A stretch of 64,000 nucleotides of DNA from Candidatus Neomarinimicrobiota bacterium. GTDB lineage: Bacteria > Fidelibacterota > UBA8477 > JABMPR01. Location: assembly GCA_016784545.1 (NCBI GenBank), contig JADHUM010000008.1, positions 1 to 64,000 of the forward strand. Reading direction: 5' to 3'. Shown piece by piece: positions 55,633 through 64,000 of this stretch (within the stretch, counting starts at the first letter, position 1; each line of letters starts with the position of its first letter). Below the pieces are notes generated by a model. It saw nothing but the letters and a program-made list of their open reading frames with translations, was not told the DNA's origin and made no database searches. The translations under genes were made by a program, and so were the position numbers.

Positions 55633-56028
55633 TTACTGATTGTGGTTGCGCTGATTCTGAGTCTCTTTGCACGAGACATGGTACTTAGCGATTGGAGCTG
55701 CCATTAAACGACCTTCTTCAATCAAATCCCCACAAATGATACATACACCGTAGGTCTCTACATCGACACGATCGAGAGCTTCATCAACATCACTTAAGTA
55801 TTTGGCCTGGCGATGGGCGAACAAACTGGTCTTTTCTCTTTCAGCCATATCTGTCCCAACATCAGCCATGTGGTAGGTGGCAGACGACAATTCACCAGCG
55901 CCTTCTGTAATCGTTTTATTGAGTTCACTTTTTTGATAACTAAGATCCTCAGCGATACGATTGCGCTCATCCATAAGGAGTTCTCTGAACTTCTTAAGAG
56001 TGGTTTTGTTGTACTTTTTAACTGCCAT
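55633..56028 (-). CDS. DksA/TraR-family zinc-finger protein
   Basis: 131 residues. N-terminal coiled-coil (LKKFRELLMDERNRI) followed by the zinc finger C-V-C-I-I-C-G: Cys96 and Cys99, then K-Y-H-V-S-C with Cys120. The third ligand is His117 where DksA usually has Cys, giving a C3H1 site. The coiled-coil tip contains D-V-G-T-D, similar to the acidic DksA tip. It probably binds RNA polymerase in the secondary channel. No operon partner. Confidence 0.85.
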   Translation of the reverse strand: MAVKKYNKTTLKKFRELLMDERNRIAEDLSYQKSELNKTITEGAGELSSATYHMADVGTDMAEREKTSLFAHRQAKYLSDVDEALDRVDVETYGVCIICGDLIEEGRLMAAPIAKYHVSCKETQNQRNHNQ

Positions 56029-56195
56029 TATTTCCCTTTAAACATTGCTTCAATTGTTGCAATATATAGTCTAACGATGATTATCCTAGCAAATTTAGCG
56101 CATTTAAAAACCTCTTGGCACCCCCTATGTGGCCGACTACATTTGCGCGCTTTTATGAACAGACAATTAACCATATTATTAAGGGTGAGGGTATA

Positions 56196-56537
56196 ATGGA
56201 AGATATTGTATGCCCGAATTGTGGCGAGGAACTTTCAGAAGAGAAACTAGCTAAATCTCTAATCTGTCCGCACTGCGCGACAAATCTAAAAAATAAAAAA
56301 TATATGGACTTCTTAGAATTCCTTATGGTCTCAGAAATTGTACAGGATATCGATTTTTTTGATGAATCGGTTTACGGTGATGAGTACCTAAGATTTGAAG
56401 AATCCGGTTTTGATGATCAGGATCTGCCCGATACTCAGGCAGCCGAGATTGATTGGGATAAAGACCCCGATCACACAGAGGAAGAATGGGGCGAAGACAA
56501 TCCCAATCTTTCCAGTAACAAGCCCTGGCAGTCATAA
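56196..56537 (+). CDS. Small zinc-ribbon protein with acidic tail
   Basis: 113 residues from ATG 56196 (GAGGG before it). CPNCG at 6-10 and CPHC at about 24-27 form a zinc ribbon; the remaining sequence is strongly acidic (Asp/Glu) with few hydrophobic residues. No known family is recognised. The DUF3467-type gene follows by 30 bases on the same strand, so they are probably cotranscribed. An accessory transcription or chaperone role is a guess. Confidence 0.6.
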   Translation: MEDIVCPNCGEELSEEKLAKSLICPHCATNLKNKKYMDFLEFLMVSEIVQDIDFFDESVYGDEYLRFEESGFDDQDLPDTQAAEIDWDKDPDHTEEEWGEDNPNLSSNKPWQS

Positions 56538-56567
56538 GTCAGAGCCAAACCCTGGGAAGGATCTCAA

Positions 56568-56885
56568 ATGGAACCAAAGAATAAACCAGCTCAACAGATT
56601 CAAATCCAAGTCAACGAGAAAGTAGCTGATGGAGAATACGCCAATCTGGCAATTATTACCCATTCTGCTGCTGAATTTGTTATGGATTTTGTCAGAGTCA
56701 TGCCTGGTTCCCCCAAGGCCAATGTTCAATCACGCATTATTATGACTCCCAGTCATGCAAAAGCGTTACTACGCGCCTTGGAGCAGAATATCAGCAAGTA
56801 CGAAACAGAACATGGTGAGATTCGAATGCCGGATCCCATGGCTTTTCCGGGAATGCCCCCCAAAACAGGGAACATGCCCAACTAG
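56568..56885 (+). CDS. DUF3467-family protein
   Basis: 105 residues. The pattern IQIQVNEKVADGEYANLAI, AAEFVMDFVRVMPG, VQSRIIMTPSHAKALLRAL and ISKYETEHGEI matches DUF3467, a small conserved bacterial family of unknown function. AAGGA precedes the ATG. The C-terminus is Pro/Met-rich. A terminator follows directly. Confidence 0.85.
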   Translation: MEPKNKPAQQIQIQVNEKVADGEYANLAIITHSAAEFVMDFVRVMPGSPKANVQSRIIMTPSHAKALLRALEQNISKYETEHGEIRMPDPMAFPGMPPKTGNMPN

Positions 56886-56906
56886 TCACTCAATCATAGT
56901 ATTATT

Positions 56907-56945
56907 AAAAGAGGCTGTCCCAGAACGGGTAGCCTCTTTTTTTTT
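56907..56945 (+). terminator. Rho-independent terminator after DUF3467 gene
   Basis: AAAGAGGCT pairs with AGCCTCTTT around an inner CCC..GGG-containing loop and runs into a long T-tract. Confidence 0.92.
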
Positions 56946-57462
56946 GGTACTGGGGTATAAGGGTAATTATACTTGCCTATATGACTGTAGATGATATAGT
57001 TGTATACAAGGGGTTAACTCCCTTTTAGTTAGCATAAAAGATTTGGCCATTGAGCATGCGGACAAGGCCAAAGTGTTAATCCATTTTACTATCACAATGA
57101 ATCTATCTACGCCCTATGGGTTTCCATAGACAAGCCTGCCGAAGATCACGAATCTACATAAGACTATTCATTCTTTTCGTATTGTTTGTGGTAAAAGAAT
57201 GGGAGTTAAGTTTTTAAGCTCGGAGAGCTTGATAAGGTGAAGATTGAGTTTGGGTTGGTTGCTATTGCTAATACTCTGGTGAAAAGATGGCCGAAGGCAG
57301 TCGGGGGAACAGGAAAGAGTCGTTTAGCTGTCTCTGGTGAGTTGCTGTTAGCCTTTTAGGGTTGAAAAATAGCTTTAAGAATGGATTTTACATAAATTTG
57401 TGAATATCCGTGTGAATCCGTGGCTAAAAAGTAATAAACTGCCTCAGATTCTGGGACAGCCT
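56912..57462. other. 551-bp noncoding segment bounded by a 14-bp inverted repeat
   Basis: AGGCTGTCCCAGAA at 56912-56925 is exactly repeated in inverse orientation at 57449-57462. The interior has no open gene. One frame contains NESIYALWVSIDKPAEDHE-like coding-looking text broken by stops, and there is a tandem-like ATCCGTG motif near 57407-57421. Terminal inverted repeats around decayed sequence suggest a deleted mobile element. The left arm also forms part of the terminator stem, so chance or shared terminator sequence is an alternative. Confidence 0.4.
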
Positions 57463-57469
57463 TTTATTT

Positions 57470-59701
57470 TTATATCTCTCGGAAATACCTTCTACTCTTC
57501 AGCAGCAGGGTGTTGGTGACAACTGATACTGAAGAAAAAGCCATAGCCATTCCAGCAAACATGGGATTCAGCAGCGTGCCTGTAAAGGGGTAGAGGAGAC
57601 CCATGGCAATTGGAATACCTGCCAGGTTATATATGAAAGCCCAGAACAGATTCTGATGAATTTTTGAAATGGTAGCCTTGGCAATTTTGTGCCCATATAC
57701 AAGATTGTTTAAGGAGTTGTTCAGAAAAATGACATCTGCTGCATTTACTGCAATATCGGTTCCCCCACCAAAAGATAAACCAATATCTGCAGCTACCAGA
57801 GCCGGTGCATCATTGATCCCATCGCCCAGCATCCCAACGGTTTTCCCCCCAGCTTTAAGCGTATTGACGTGATCATGCTTATCTGCGGGGAGAACCTCTG
57901 CCCTGAAATTTTGGATCCCAATTTCCTGGGCTACGTGTCTGGCTGCCTGTTCCTTGTCTCCAGTCAGGAGGAAAGCCTGGATACCCCTCTTGGAAAGTGC
58001 TTTAATAACATCAGCACTTTCTGGTTTTATTGTATCTGAAAAAGCTATCAACCCCATGATGGAATCCACAGCATAGACACCTGAAACTATATATCCTTTT
58101 GCATAATATTGATTTAAAGTTTCTAAATAATCGGGAGGCAGGATATCGGTGGGGTCAATTTTACGAACACGGTACAGAGTGCCATCATTCAGCCCTTCCA
58201 GCCCGCGACCTGCTTCCTCCTTGATATCAGACATTTCAACCAATTGAATGGATTCCTGGCTGCCATAATCCATAAGTGTTTTTGCCAGGGGATGCTGACT
58301 AAATTTTTCAAGTCCCATGGCAATACCCAGAAAGCTTGAATCATCTTCTGGAAAATGGGCGATGAGCTGAGGTTTTGATTCAGTAATGGTTCCAGTCTTG
58401 TCAAAGACCATGATATCCACCTTACTCAACAATTGAAAGGCATCGGCTGATTTGAATAGGATGCCACCCTTGGCTGCAATGCCACTTCCCACCACCAGGG
58501 CAGTAGGTGTTGCCAGACCCAATGCGCAAGGGCAGGCAATAATCAATACAGAAATCATGACGTTGATGGCAAAAGTCAATCCAAATCCCATGGCGAACCA
58601 GGTAATTCCGCTTAGGACAGCCAGGCTCAAGACAACGGGGACAAATATGGCAGCGATTTTATCCACCAATTTTTGGATCTTGGGTTTGCGCATCTGAGCT
58701 TTTTCCACCAGATCAATAATCTGACCAAACATCGAATTGCGACCAATTTTTTCAGCTCGTATAATCATGCCATTTTGCAGGTTTAAACTTGCACCGATGA
58801 CCTTGCTGCCCTGCATTTTTTCTACGGGGAGCGACTCACCACTAATTGAGGACTCGTCTACATTACTGGCTCCGCTGATGACAACGCCATCAACAGGTAT
58901 TTTTGAATGGGGATTGACTCTAATCTCATCTCCACTCATCACCTCGCTAAGGGGCAGGGTTATCCAGGAATCATCCCTTTTTACTTCTGCCTCAGTAGGC
59001 ATCTCCTCCATGAGCCCAGTAAGTGCTTCAGTTGTTTTTCCTCTGGCCACAGATTCAAGCCATTTACCGAAGGTAATAAACAGCAGAATGGTCCCGGCTG
59101 CTTCAAAATACAGTGTTTCAAAACCATTGATTCCCCATCCCAATTCAATGTTTAGGGCTGAAATGAGTGAATAGGTGTATGCTGAACCCGTTCCCAACGC
59201 CACCAGTGAATCCATGTTGGGCATGCGCATGAGCAAATGCTTGAACCCACGTTGATAATATCCAAACCCGCTAATGACCAGAATGGTGGCCAATATCAAC
59301 TGTACCAGGATATTCATTTGAGTTGACAGGAGCTTTATATCGAAAATCATTTCAGACATGGCATAAACCAGCAATGGAATGCCGAAGATGGCCTGTATAA
59401 GGAGCAACCGTTTCCAGGTTGCAATAGTGCGTTGTTGCCGATGAACAAGGGAGGATGAGCCCTGGGGTTCCAGTTTGTAGCCCATTTTAGTTACAGCTTT
59501 TGTAAATTTTTTAATTGGGATAGACTCGCTTGAAGTCACAGTGGCAGATTCGGTAGCCAGGTTTACGGATACATCCTGCACTCCTGGCAATTGCTTAATT
59601 GCAGTTTCAACATTCGCCACGCAGGCTGCACAACTCATCCCTTCAACATCAAACTGGTAGTTGTGTTGGATTAATGAATTTTCTGATTTGGACTCTGACA
59701 T
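57470..59701 (-). CDS. copA: Copper-exporting P1B-type ATPase
   Basis: 743 residues. One N-terminal heavy-metal domain with GMSCAAC at 21-27, eight predicted membrane helices, the metal-binding CPC at 390-392, phosphorylation motif DKTGT at 434-438 and the ATP-binding H-P dipeptide (QHPLAK). CPC with the C-terminal membrane pattern suggests Cu(I) export. It is a single gene; no copper chaperone or regulator is adjacent. Confidence 0.93.
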   Translation of the reverse strand: MSESKSENSLIQHNYQFDVEGMSCAACVANVETAIKQLPGVQDVSVNLATESATVTSSESIPIKKFTKAVTKMGYKLEPQGSSSLVHRQQRTIATWKRLLLIQAIFGIPLLVYAMSEMIFDIKLLSTQMNILVQLILATILVISGFGYYQRGFKHLLMRMPNMDSLVALGTGSAYTYSLISALNIELGWGINGFETLYFEAAGTILLFITFGKWLESVARGKTTEALTGLMEEMPTEAEVKRDDSWITLPLSEVMSGDEIRVNPHSKIPVDGVVISGASNVDESSISGESLPVEKMQGSKVIGASLNLQNGMIIRAEKIGRNSMFGQIIDLVEKAQMRKPKIQKLVDKIAAIFVPVVLSLAVLSGITWFAMGFGLTFAINVMISVLIIACPCALGLATPTALVVGSGIAAKGGILFKSADAFQLLSKVDIMVFDKTGTITESKPQLIAHFPEDDSSFLGIAMGLEKFSQHPLAKTLMDYGSQESIQLVEMSDIKEEAGRGLEGLNDGTLYRVRKIDPTDILPPDYLETLNQYYAKGYIVSGVYAVDSIMGLIAFSDTIKPESADVIKALSKRGIQAFLLTGDKEQAARHVAQEIGIQNFRAEVLPADKHDHVNTLKAGGKTVGMLGDGINDAPALVAADIGLSFGGGTDIAVNAADVIFLNNSLNNLVYGHKIAKATISKIHQNLFWAFIYNLAGIPIAMGLLYPFTGTLLNPMFAGMAMAFSSVSVVTNTLLLKSRRYFREI

Positions 59702-59894
59702 ATGGTCTTTCTGTGTATTGGTTTGTTGGTGCTAAAATAGGTTTACAATTTACAGGGTATTAACTAAATAATTCATATCCTCATAAGTTGTCTGTTTAAC
59801 ATACCCAATTTACGGGTCATTTCCGAATGTATAAGATGATAAAACTAGTCATGTTAGTTCTTGATGAAGCCCCAAGAAATAATTATATCTTGGG

Positions 59895-60896
59895 ATGAAT
59901 TATTTATCACGAATCCTTATTGGGGCCATTTCCCTTCTGATCATCCTGGCAAGTTGTAGCGATATGGGTGAACCAGAAGTGCTATTGCCGCAAATGGAAG
60001 TAGACATTACTTCAATTGATTTCTCCACTGTCACAATTGGATCTCCACAGATTCGACAGATACCAATTATTAATTCAGGGGCAGGCCAGCTCACAGGAGA
60101 ATTGACCCTGGTCCAGGATAGCTCTGTATATGTATTACAACCACAGGGCGCATTTACGCTATCAGCTGATGATACCCTGAGTGCCGAGTTGACTTTTACA
60201 CCCCATGCTGAATTTGTATATGGAGCGCAAATTTTAATTAATGGGGATGATCTGGGAAACCCAGAGCATGTGATTGCGTTGACCGGGGTGGGGACGGCAC
60301 TACCTGTACCAGCGCTGACTGTCTCAAACAGCAACCTTAATTTTGGCACTATTTTGACTGGCAGCAATGGCCAACAGCAAATCACTCTCAGTAGTACCGG
60401 CAATGACACCCTGTTGATATCATCTATTGATTTTGATCTTGGGGTATACAGCATTGATGTAGCCACACCACTTGCCTTGGTTCCAGGAGCCTCGCGGCTT
60501 ATGACTATTACGTTTCAACCTGATGGCGCAGGGGCATTTAGCGGAAGTATGACTATTGTTTCAAATAGTCCATCGACACCTCACGTCGTTTCCCTTTCTG
60601 GAGCTGCAGAAGTAGCTGTTAGTTATGCGGGATCGGTTCAACCAGTTTTGAATTCAAATTGCGGTGGCTGCCATGGCTCAAATGGAGGCTTGAATTTAAC
60701 ATCTTACAACAATCTTATGGCTGGCACATCCAACAATGGACCGGCGGTGATCCCTGGAGATGGAGCCAGTAGTTTGATTATCAGGCGGATAAATGGAACA
60801 ACGGGCGGGCTTATGCCACAGGGCGGTCCTGCACTTTCAGCAGGGACAATTGCTACTATCGAAACATGGATAAACCAGGGAGCATTAGACAATTGA
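59895..60896 (+). CDS. Lipoprotein with ASH-type beta domains and a C-terminal c-type heme site
   Basis: 333 residues. Lipobox ending LASC. Two immunoglobulin-like repeats (about 35-135 and 140-240) begin with the I-D-F-S-T-V-T-I-G and L-N-F-G-T-I-L-T-G segments typical of ASH/HYDIN-type domains. After them a short cytochrome domain holds CGGCH (Cys257-His261), followed by GGLNLTSYNNLMAG and the later I-P-G-D, like planctomycete-type cytochrome domains. One heme is expected, facing the periplasm or surface. The stop overlaps the start of the next gene (TTGA). Confidence 0.8.
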   Translation: MNYLSRILIGAISLLIILASCSDMGEPEVLLPQMEVDITSIDFSTVTIGSPQIRQIPIINSGAGQLTGELTLVQDSSVYVLQPQGAFTLSADDTLSAELTFTPHAEFVYGAQILINGDDLGNPEHVIALTGVGTALPVPALTVSNSNLNFGTILTGSNGQQQITLSSTGNDTLLISSIDFDLGVYSIDVATPLALVPGASRLMTITFQPDGAGAFSGSMTIVSNSPSTPHVVSLSGAAEVAVSYAGSVQPVLNSNCGGCHGSNGGLNLTSYNNLMAGTSNNGPAVIPGDGASSLIIRRINGTTGGLMPQGGPALSAGTIATIETWINQGALDN

Positions 60897-61984
60897 AATC
60901 ACTTATCCGAATCACCTTCCTCGGTCTCATAGCCACCAGCCTTTTCGCGCTTCCCAGATTTGCTTTGATGGAGGATGTAAGCTGCGGTTCCTGTCATTCG
61001 TATCAGGGTGGTGGTGGCAATCGAACTTCCTATGGTGAGGAGTATGCCCGGGAAAGTCTTGTCATGAAAGATATTGCTTTGCCCTGGGAGAATGAGGATA
61101 GCGAATTCCCACTTTATTTTGGTCTGGATACAAGATATCAAATGATTGCTGAATCAGATGAAGACTTAAGACAGTTCCCAATGCAATTCGCCCTTTATGG
61201 AGGTGCTGAATGGGGGAGTCTCATAGCTCATGCAGAGGTCTCCAGAATTTCTGATAAGTTTCGTGTGACCGGTGGATTACGCTATGAAGGCTTGCCTCTT
61301 GAGAGCTGGATAGGTGTTGCAAAAGCCTTACCTGTTCTTGGATGGAGAATAGATGATCACAGTATATTTACTCGAGGTGGAAACCTAACCCTGCAGGGAT
61401 TACCGCGAGAAGGGATGCCATATACGCCCTATCTTGAATCTCCTGAACTCGTGCAGTTTGGAACTTCATTCATCTATGGATTTGATGTAACACTTATGGC
61501 AGGTAGTCCATTTATCGATCCAAACAGGGCATTTGATGCCAAGCTGTTTAAAGCTGCAAAAGTAAGCTATCAGTATTCTGGAGATCTTTTCACAGGTCAG
61601 GTAGGCCTGGCTTATTTCGATGAAAATGATCTGATTAATGGTTCTGTTGCAAGTTGGGGTGTTTCCAGCCATGGTTTTGTCTGGTTAGGGGAATGGTCTC
61701 AAATGAATGGGTGGATACAGCCTGAAGTCACAAATATGGCAACATTCCATCAATTGAGTTACCGACTATTCAGAGGTTTGGATATTGTGGGTCGCTATGA
61801 ATTTTTTGATCCGAACACTGACCTTACTACTGGTGCCATCCAACGAACAAGTTTGGGTCTGGAGTTTTTCCCGGTTCGTGGGCTTGAGGTGAAATTAAGC
61901 TATCGCACCAGCACTCTGGATTTACCTGATGCCAGCCCTGATCCCAAATCACAAATATTAAGTCAAATACACTTCTATCTATAA
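60893..61984 (+). CDS. Monoheme porin-cytochrome fusion-like outer-membrane protein
   Basis: 363 residues from TTG 60893, which overlaps the preceding stop and starts a clean signal peptide (cut near FALP); an ATG at 60866 is in frame but lies inside the previous gene. Shortly after the signal come CGSCH and the G-G-G-G-N-R-T-S-Y-G segment, a pattern of small monoheme barrels. The rest has amphipathic beta-strand composition with aromatic girdles and no long helix. A single heme joined to a barrel resembles Cyc2-type electron conduits in architecture, although overall similarity is not established. The upstream lipoprotein cytochrome may be its partner. Confidence 0.72.
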   Translation: MKSLIRITFLGLIATSLFALPRFALMEDVSCGSCHSYQGGGGNRTSYGEEYARESLVMKDIALPWENEDSEFPLYFGLDTRYQMIAESDEDLRQFPMQFALYGGAEWGSLIAHAEVSRISDKFRVTGGLRYEGLPLESWIGVAKALPVLGWRIDDHSIFTRGGNLTLQGLPREGMPYTPYLESPELVQFGTSFIYGFDVTLMAGSPFIDPNRAFDAKLFKAAKVSYQYSGDLFTGQVGLAYFDENDLINGSVASWGVSSHGFVWLGEWSQMNGWIQPEVTNMATFHQLSYRLFRGLDIVGRYEFFDPNTDLTTGAIQRTSLGLEFFPVRGLEVKLSYRTSTLDLPDASPDPKSQILSQIHFYL

Positions 61985-62008
61985 AAAATTCCAGGTCCTG
62001 CCTGGAAT
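61982..62008 (-). terminator. Rho-independent terminator of selD
   Basis: On the minus strand, perfect stem ATTCCAGG / CCTGGAAT with a 5-base loop followed by TTTTTT. Confidence 0.92.
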
Positions 62009-62031
62009 CTCATTTGTTTTGAGAGTTTAAA

Positions 62032-63087
62032 TTATTTGTGAAGGGAAATGCGTGGTTCGTTGCTGGAATTACTTATTTCACCAATGATTCTGGCGTCTTC
62101 GACACCATTCTTTTGAAGATCATTAACAAAAGCTTGAGCATTTTCCGCAGCCAGACTAATTAACAGCCCCCCTGATGTCTGGGGATCTACGACCAGCAAT
62201 TCTTCCAGTCTGGTCACACCAGCACCAACTGATATACGCGGGTTGTAGAACTTGCGATTGCTCAACAATCCACCCGGTACTACCTTTTGTTCAGCATACT
62301 TAAAAGTTCCAGGTAGAACGGGAAGCTGATCCACAAAGATTTTTGCATCCATGCCGCTTGAATCCAACATTTCCAGTAAATGTCCCACCAGACCATAACC
62401 AGTTACATCGGTCATGGCATGTACGTCATAATTCGCAACCACATCGGCGGCATACTTGTTCAGGCGGACCATGCTATTCACCATGGTGTCCAATTCTTCA
62501 GGTGTGATGAGTTTGCGCTTCAGTGCCGTCGCGACAATTCCGGTACCTAGAGGCTTTGTTAAAACCAGAGCATCTCCAGGTTTTGCGCCACCATTGGAAA
62601 TCATTTTTTCCGGGTGTACAATACCTGTAACCGATAAGCCATATTTCAACTCGTCATCTTTAATAGAATGTCCACCGGCAAGCACCGCTCCAGCTTCGGT
62701 AATCTTACTGAGACCTCCTCTGAGAATATCCCGAAGCACTGAGTTATCCATATCATCCACAGGAAAAGCCACAATGTTCAATGCCGTCACTGGTCGGGCA
62801 CCCATGGCATAAAGATCACTAAAAGCATTGGCAGCTGTGATCTGTCCGAATGTGAAGGGATCGTCCACAATAGGGGTAAAGAAGTCTAAAGATTGGACAA
62901 TAGCGATGTCCTCACTCAGTTTATAAACCGAGCTATCATCACGATGGTCAATCCCTATGAGCAGATCAGGATGTGAGGGAATATCAATCCCACAGAGTAT
63001 GTCGTCCAGGTCCCCTGGACCAATTTTACCTGCTCAGCCAGCGGCCTTGACTTTTGCGGTCAGATTTATTTCCAGGCTTCTTGTCAT
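62032..63087 (-). CDS. selD: Selenide, water dikinase with selenocysteine (UGA) at the active site
   Basis: 351 residues if UGA at 63036-63034 is read as selenocysteine (position 18). It makes selenophosphate from selenide and ATP, the selenium donor for tRNA-Sec and 2-selenouridine. The UGA lies in K-A-A-G-U-A-G-K-I-G-P-G-D-L, exactly where SelD has Cys or Sec. In frame from ATG 63087 the protein continues through I-D-H-R-D-D, DFFTPIVDDPFTFGQ and AANAFSDLYAMGARP. If UGA is read as stop, only the fragment from 62868 remains, lacking the ATP-binding start. A SECIS-like hairpin follows the UGA. selA, selB and selC are not in the window. Confidence 0.93.
63004..63036 (-). promoter_or_regulatory. 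SECIS-like hairpin after the selD UGA
   Basis: On the minus strand the UGA is followed by 13 bases, then GTCCAG-GGGAC-CTGGAC, a perfect 6-bp stem with a loop beginning GG. Bacterial SECIS elements lie inside the coding region a similar distance after UGA and have a short apical loop with an early G. Function is inferred from this fit. Confidence 0.7.
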
Positions 63088-63189
63088 CGATTGAAAATAA
63101 GCAGGGGACCTGAACAGCCAATGCCAAAAGCTCAACTATTTAAATTGTTTTAGTATTGAAATCCCTGGACACATGTCCTAAGATCACAG

Positions 63190-64000
63190 ATGCGAATTTT
63201 TAATATCCTCATTCTTGTCTCCTTTGCGCTTCTGTTTGCTAATTGCTCACCTCCAATTGAACCTGCGCCCTCTGAGATTATGTATTTTCTTCTCATCGAT
63301 CGTTTTGTAGATGGAAACCCTGACAACAATGAGGGAAGCAATTCGAGCAGCTATGAGCCTTATGATGGCACCAATCCGGAAGCATTGAAACACTATCAAG
63401 GTGGAGATCTACTGGGGGTCACACAATCGCTTGACAGTTTGAGGGCCATGGGAATTACCATGATCTGGATCTCACCCTTTATTGATAATTCAAATACAGA
63501 TTATGTAGGCTGGTGGCCCTATCATGGCTATCACCCCATCGATTTTTACAAGGTAGATGAGCATTTTGGAACGCTTGAGGATTTGAAAACTCTGGTTGAG
63601 ACCGCCCATGCAAAAGATATGAAAATCATATTTGATATGCCTTTCAATCAGACTGCTGCGGATCACCCCTGGATAAATGATGAGAGTAAAAAGGATTGGT
63701 TCCACGTGGATGACGCCGGTGAGCCTTATGCCATCACCGATTGGCAGAATCAGGAGCAAATTGAACGGGGTGAACTACACGGTCTACCAGATCTGGCTCA
63801 GGAGAGAGCAGAAGTGGCCACCTACTTGATTGAAGTATCAAAGTATTGGATAAAAGAAACAGGTTGCGATGGCTTCCGGCTGGATGCAGTCAAACATGCT
63901 CCCATAAGTTTCTGGAGGAATTACACACAAAAAATCAGAGAGTTGGCTGGTCCAGATTTTTTACTTCTCGGTGAAGTATTCTGGGGTGAAGCCTGGAGAA
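63190..64000 (+). CDS. GH13 alpha-amylase-family lipoprotein, 5' part
   Basis: The first 270 residues are inside the window; the gene runs past the right edge. Lipobox ending FANC, so it is lipidated, probably surface or periplasmic. TIM-barrel motifs of family 13 are present: Y-F-L-L-I-D-R-F-V-D-G near the start, the I-F-D-M-P-F-N-Q-T region, GFRLDAVKH with nucleophile Asp232, and LLGEVFWG with acid Glu262. It should cut or rearrange alpha-glucans outside the cytoplasm, feeding the cytoplasmic GH57/phosphorylase pathway. Confidence 0.88.
   Translation, partial: MRIFNILILVSFALLFANCSPPIEPAPSEIMYFLLIDRFVDGNPDNNEGSNSSSYEPYDGTNPEALKHYQGGDLLGVTQSLDSLRAMGITMIWISPFIDNSNTDYVGWWPYHGYHPIDFYKVDEHFGTLEDLKTLVETAHAKDMKIIFDMPFNQTAADHPWINDESKKDWFHVDDAGEPYAITDWQNQEQIERGELHGLPDLAQERAEVATYLIEVSKYWIKETGCDGFRLDAVKHAPISFWRNYTQKIRELAGPDFLLLGEVFWGEAWR

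Overview
The window reads as chromosomal DNA of a Gram-negative member of the FCB superphylum (Bacteroidota/Calditrichota/Neomarinimicrobiota-like). The evidence is two SusC-like TonB-dependent receptors with carboxypeptidase-regulatory domains, a DUF4249-type lipoprotein, a type IX secretion C-terminal sorting domain with the NPFNPET signature, many lipoproteins, and a bacterial geranylgeranylglyceryl phosphate synthase homologue. A Neomarinimicrobiota-like lineage is my best guess from the mixture, with low confidence. Gene density is high, and most genes lie in short operons with overlapping or nearly overlapping stops and starts.

Layout. 1-600: the 5' end of an IS3-family element running off the left edge, then a repeat-bearing noncoding stretch. 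601-5006: secreted and envelope proteins (calcium-binding-like repeat protein, outer-membrane protein, Spy/CpxP-like protein, pentaheme cytochrome with a T9SS tail). 5069-8606 (minus): TonB receptor plus DUF4249-type lipoprotein. 8800-17594: XRE regulator, aspS, M1 peptidase fused to a barrel-like region, M14 carboxypeptidase with a dockerin-like end, and a TatT-like lipoprotein with a tiny membrane protein. 17610-25959 (minus): a probable lipid or hydrophobic-compound export cluster with two MMPL/RND permeases, a TetR regulator, a LolA-like protein, a porin and an unknown protein. 26108-32853: a sugar block with a TrmB regulator, a GAPDH paralogue that has lost its catalytic cysteine, true GAPDH, GH57 glucanotransferase and glucan phosphorylase. 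33014-37899 (minus): ECF sigma factor with a two-TM protein and a Spy-like lipoprotein, then a second TonB receptor under a winged-helix regulator. 38036-49975: housekeeping genes (SDR reductase, efp, accB-accC, gcvH-gcvPA, GGGP synthase, xerD, dgt, coaE, adk). 50046-55029 (minus): nucleoside salvage (CNT transporter, tdk, cdd), a rhomboid and an M23 peptidase. 55126-64000: DksA-like protein, small zinc-ribbon and DUF3467 proteins, a copper ATPase, a lipoprotein cytochrome overlapping a monoheme porin-cytochrome fusion, a selenocysteine-containing SelD, and a GH13 amylase cut by the right edge.

The strongest non-routine observations are: (1) SelD has an in-frame UGA at the active-site position followed by a SECIS-like hairpin, so the organism very probably decodes selenocysteine and an ordinary gene call would lose 73 residues; (2) a non-catalytic GAPDH paralogue is translationally coupled to the real GAPDH; (3) a short outer-membrane barrel carries an N-terminal CxxCH heme site, similar in architecture to porin-cytochrome fusions; (4) an ECF sigma, two-TM protein and Spy-like protein form a possible envelope-sensing unit; (5) several intergenic regions carry unrelated tandem repeats that all have a 7- or 14-base period.
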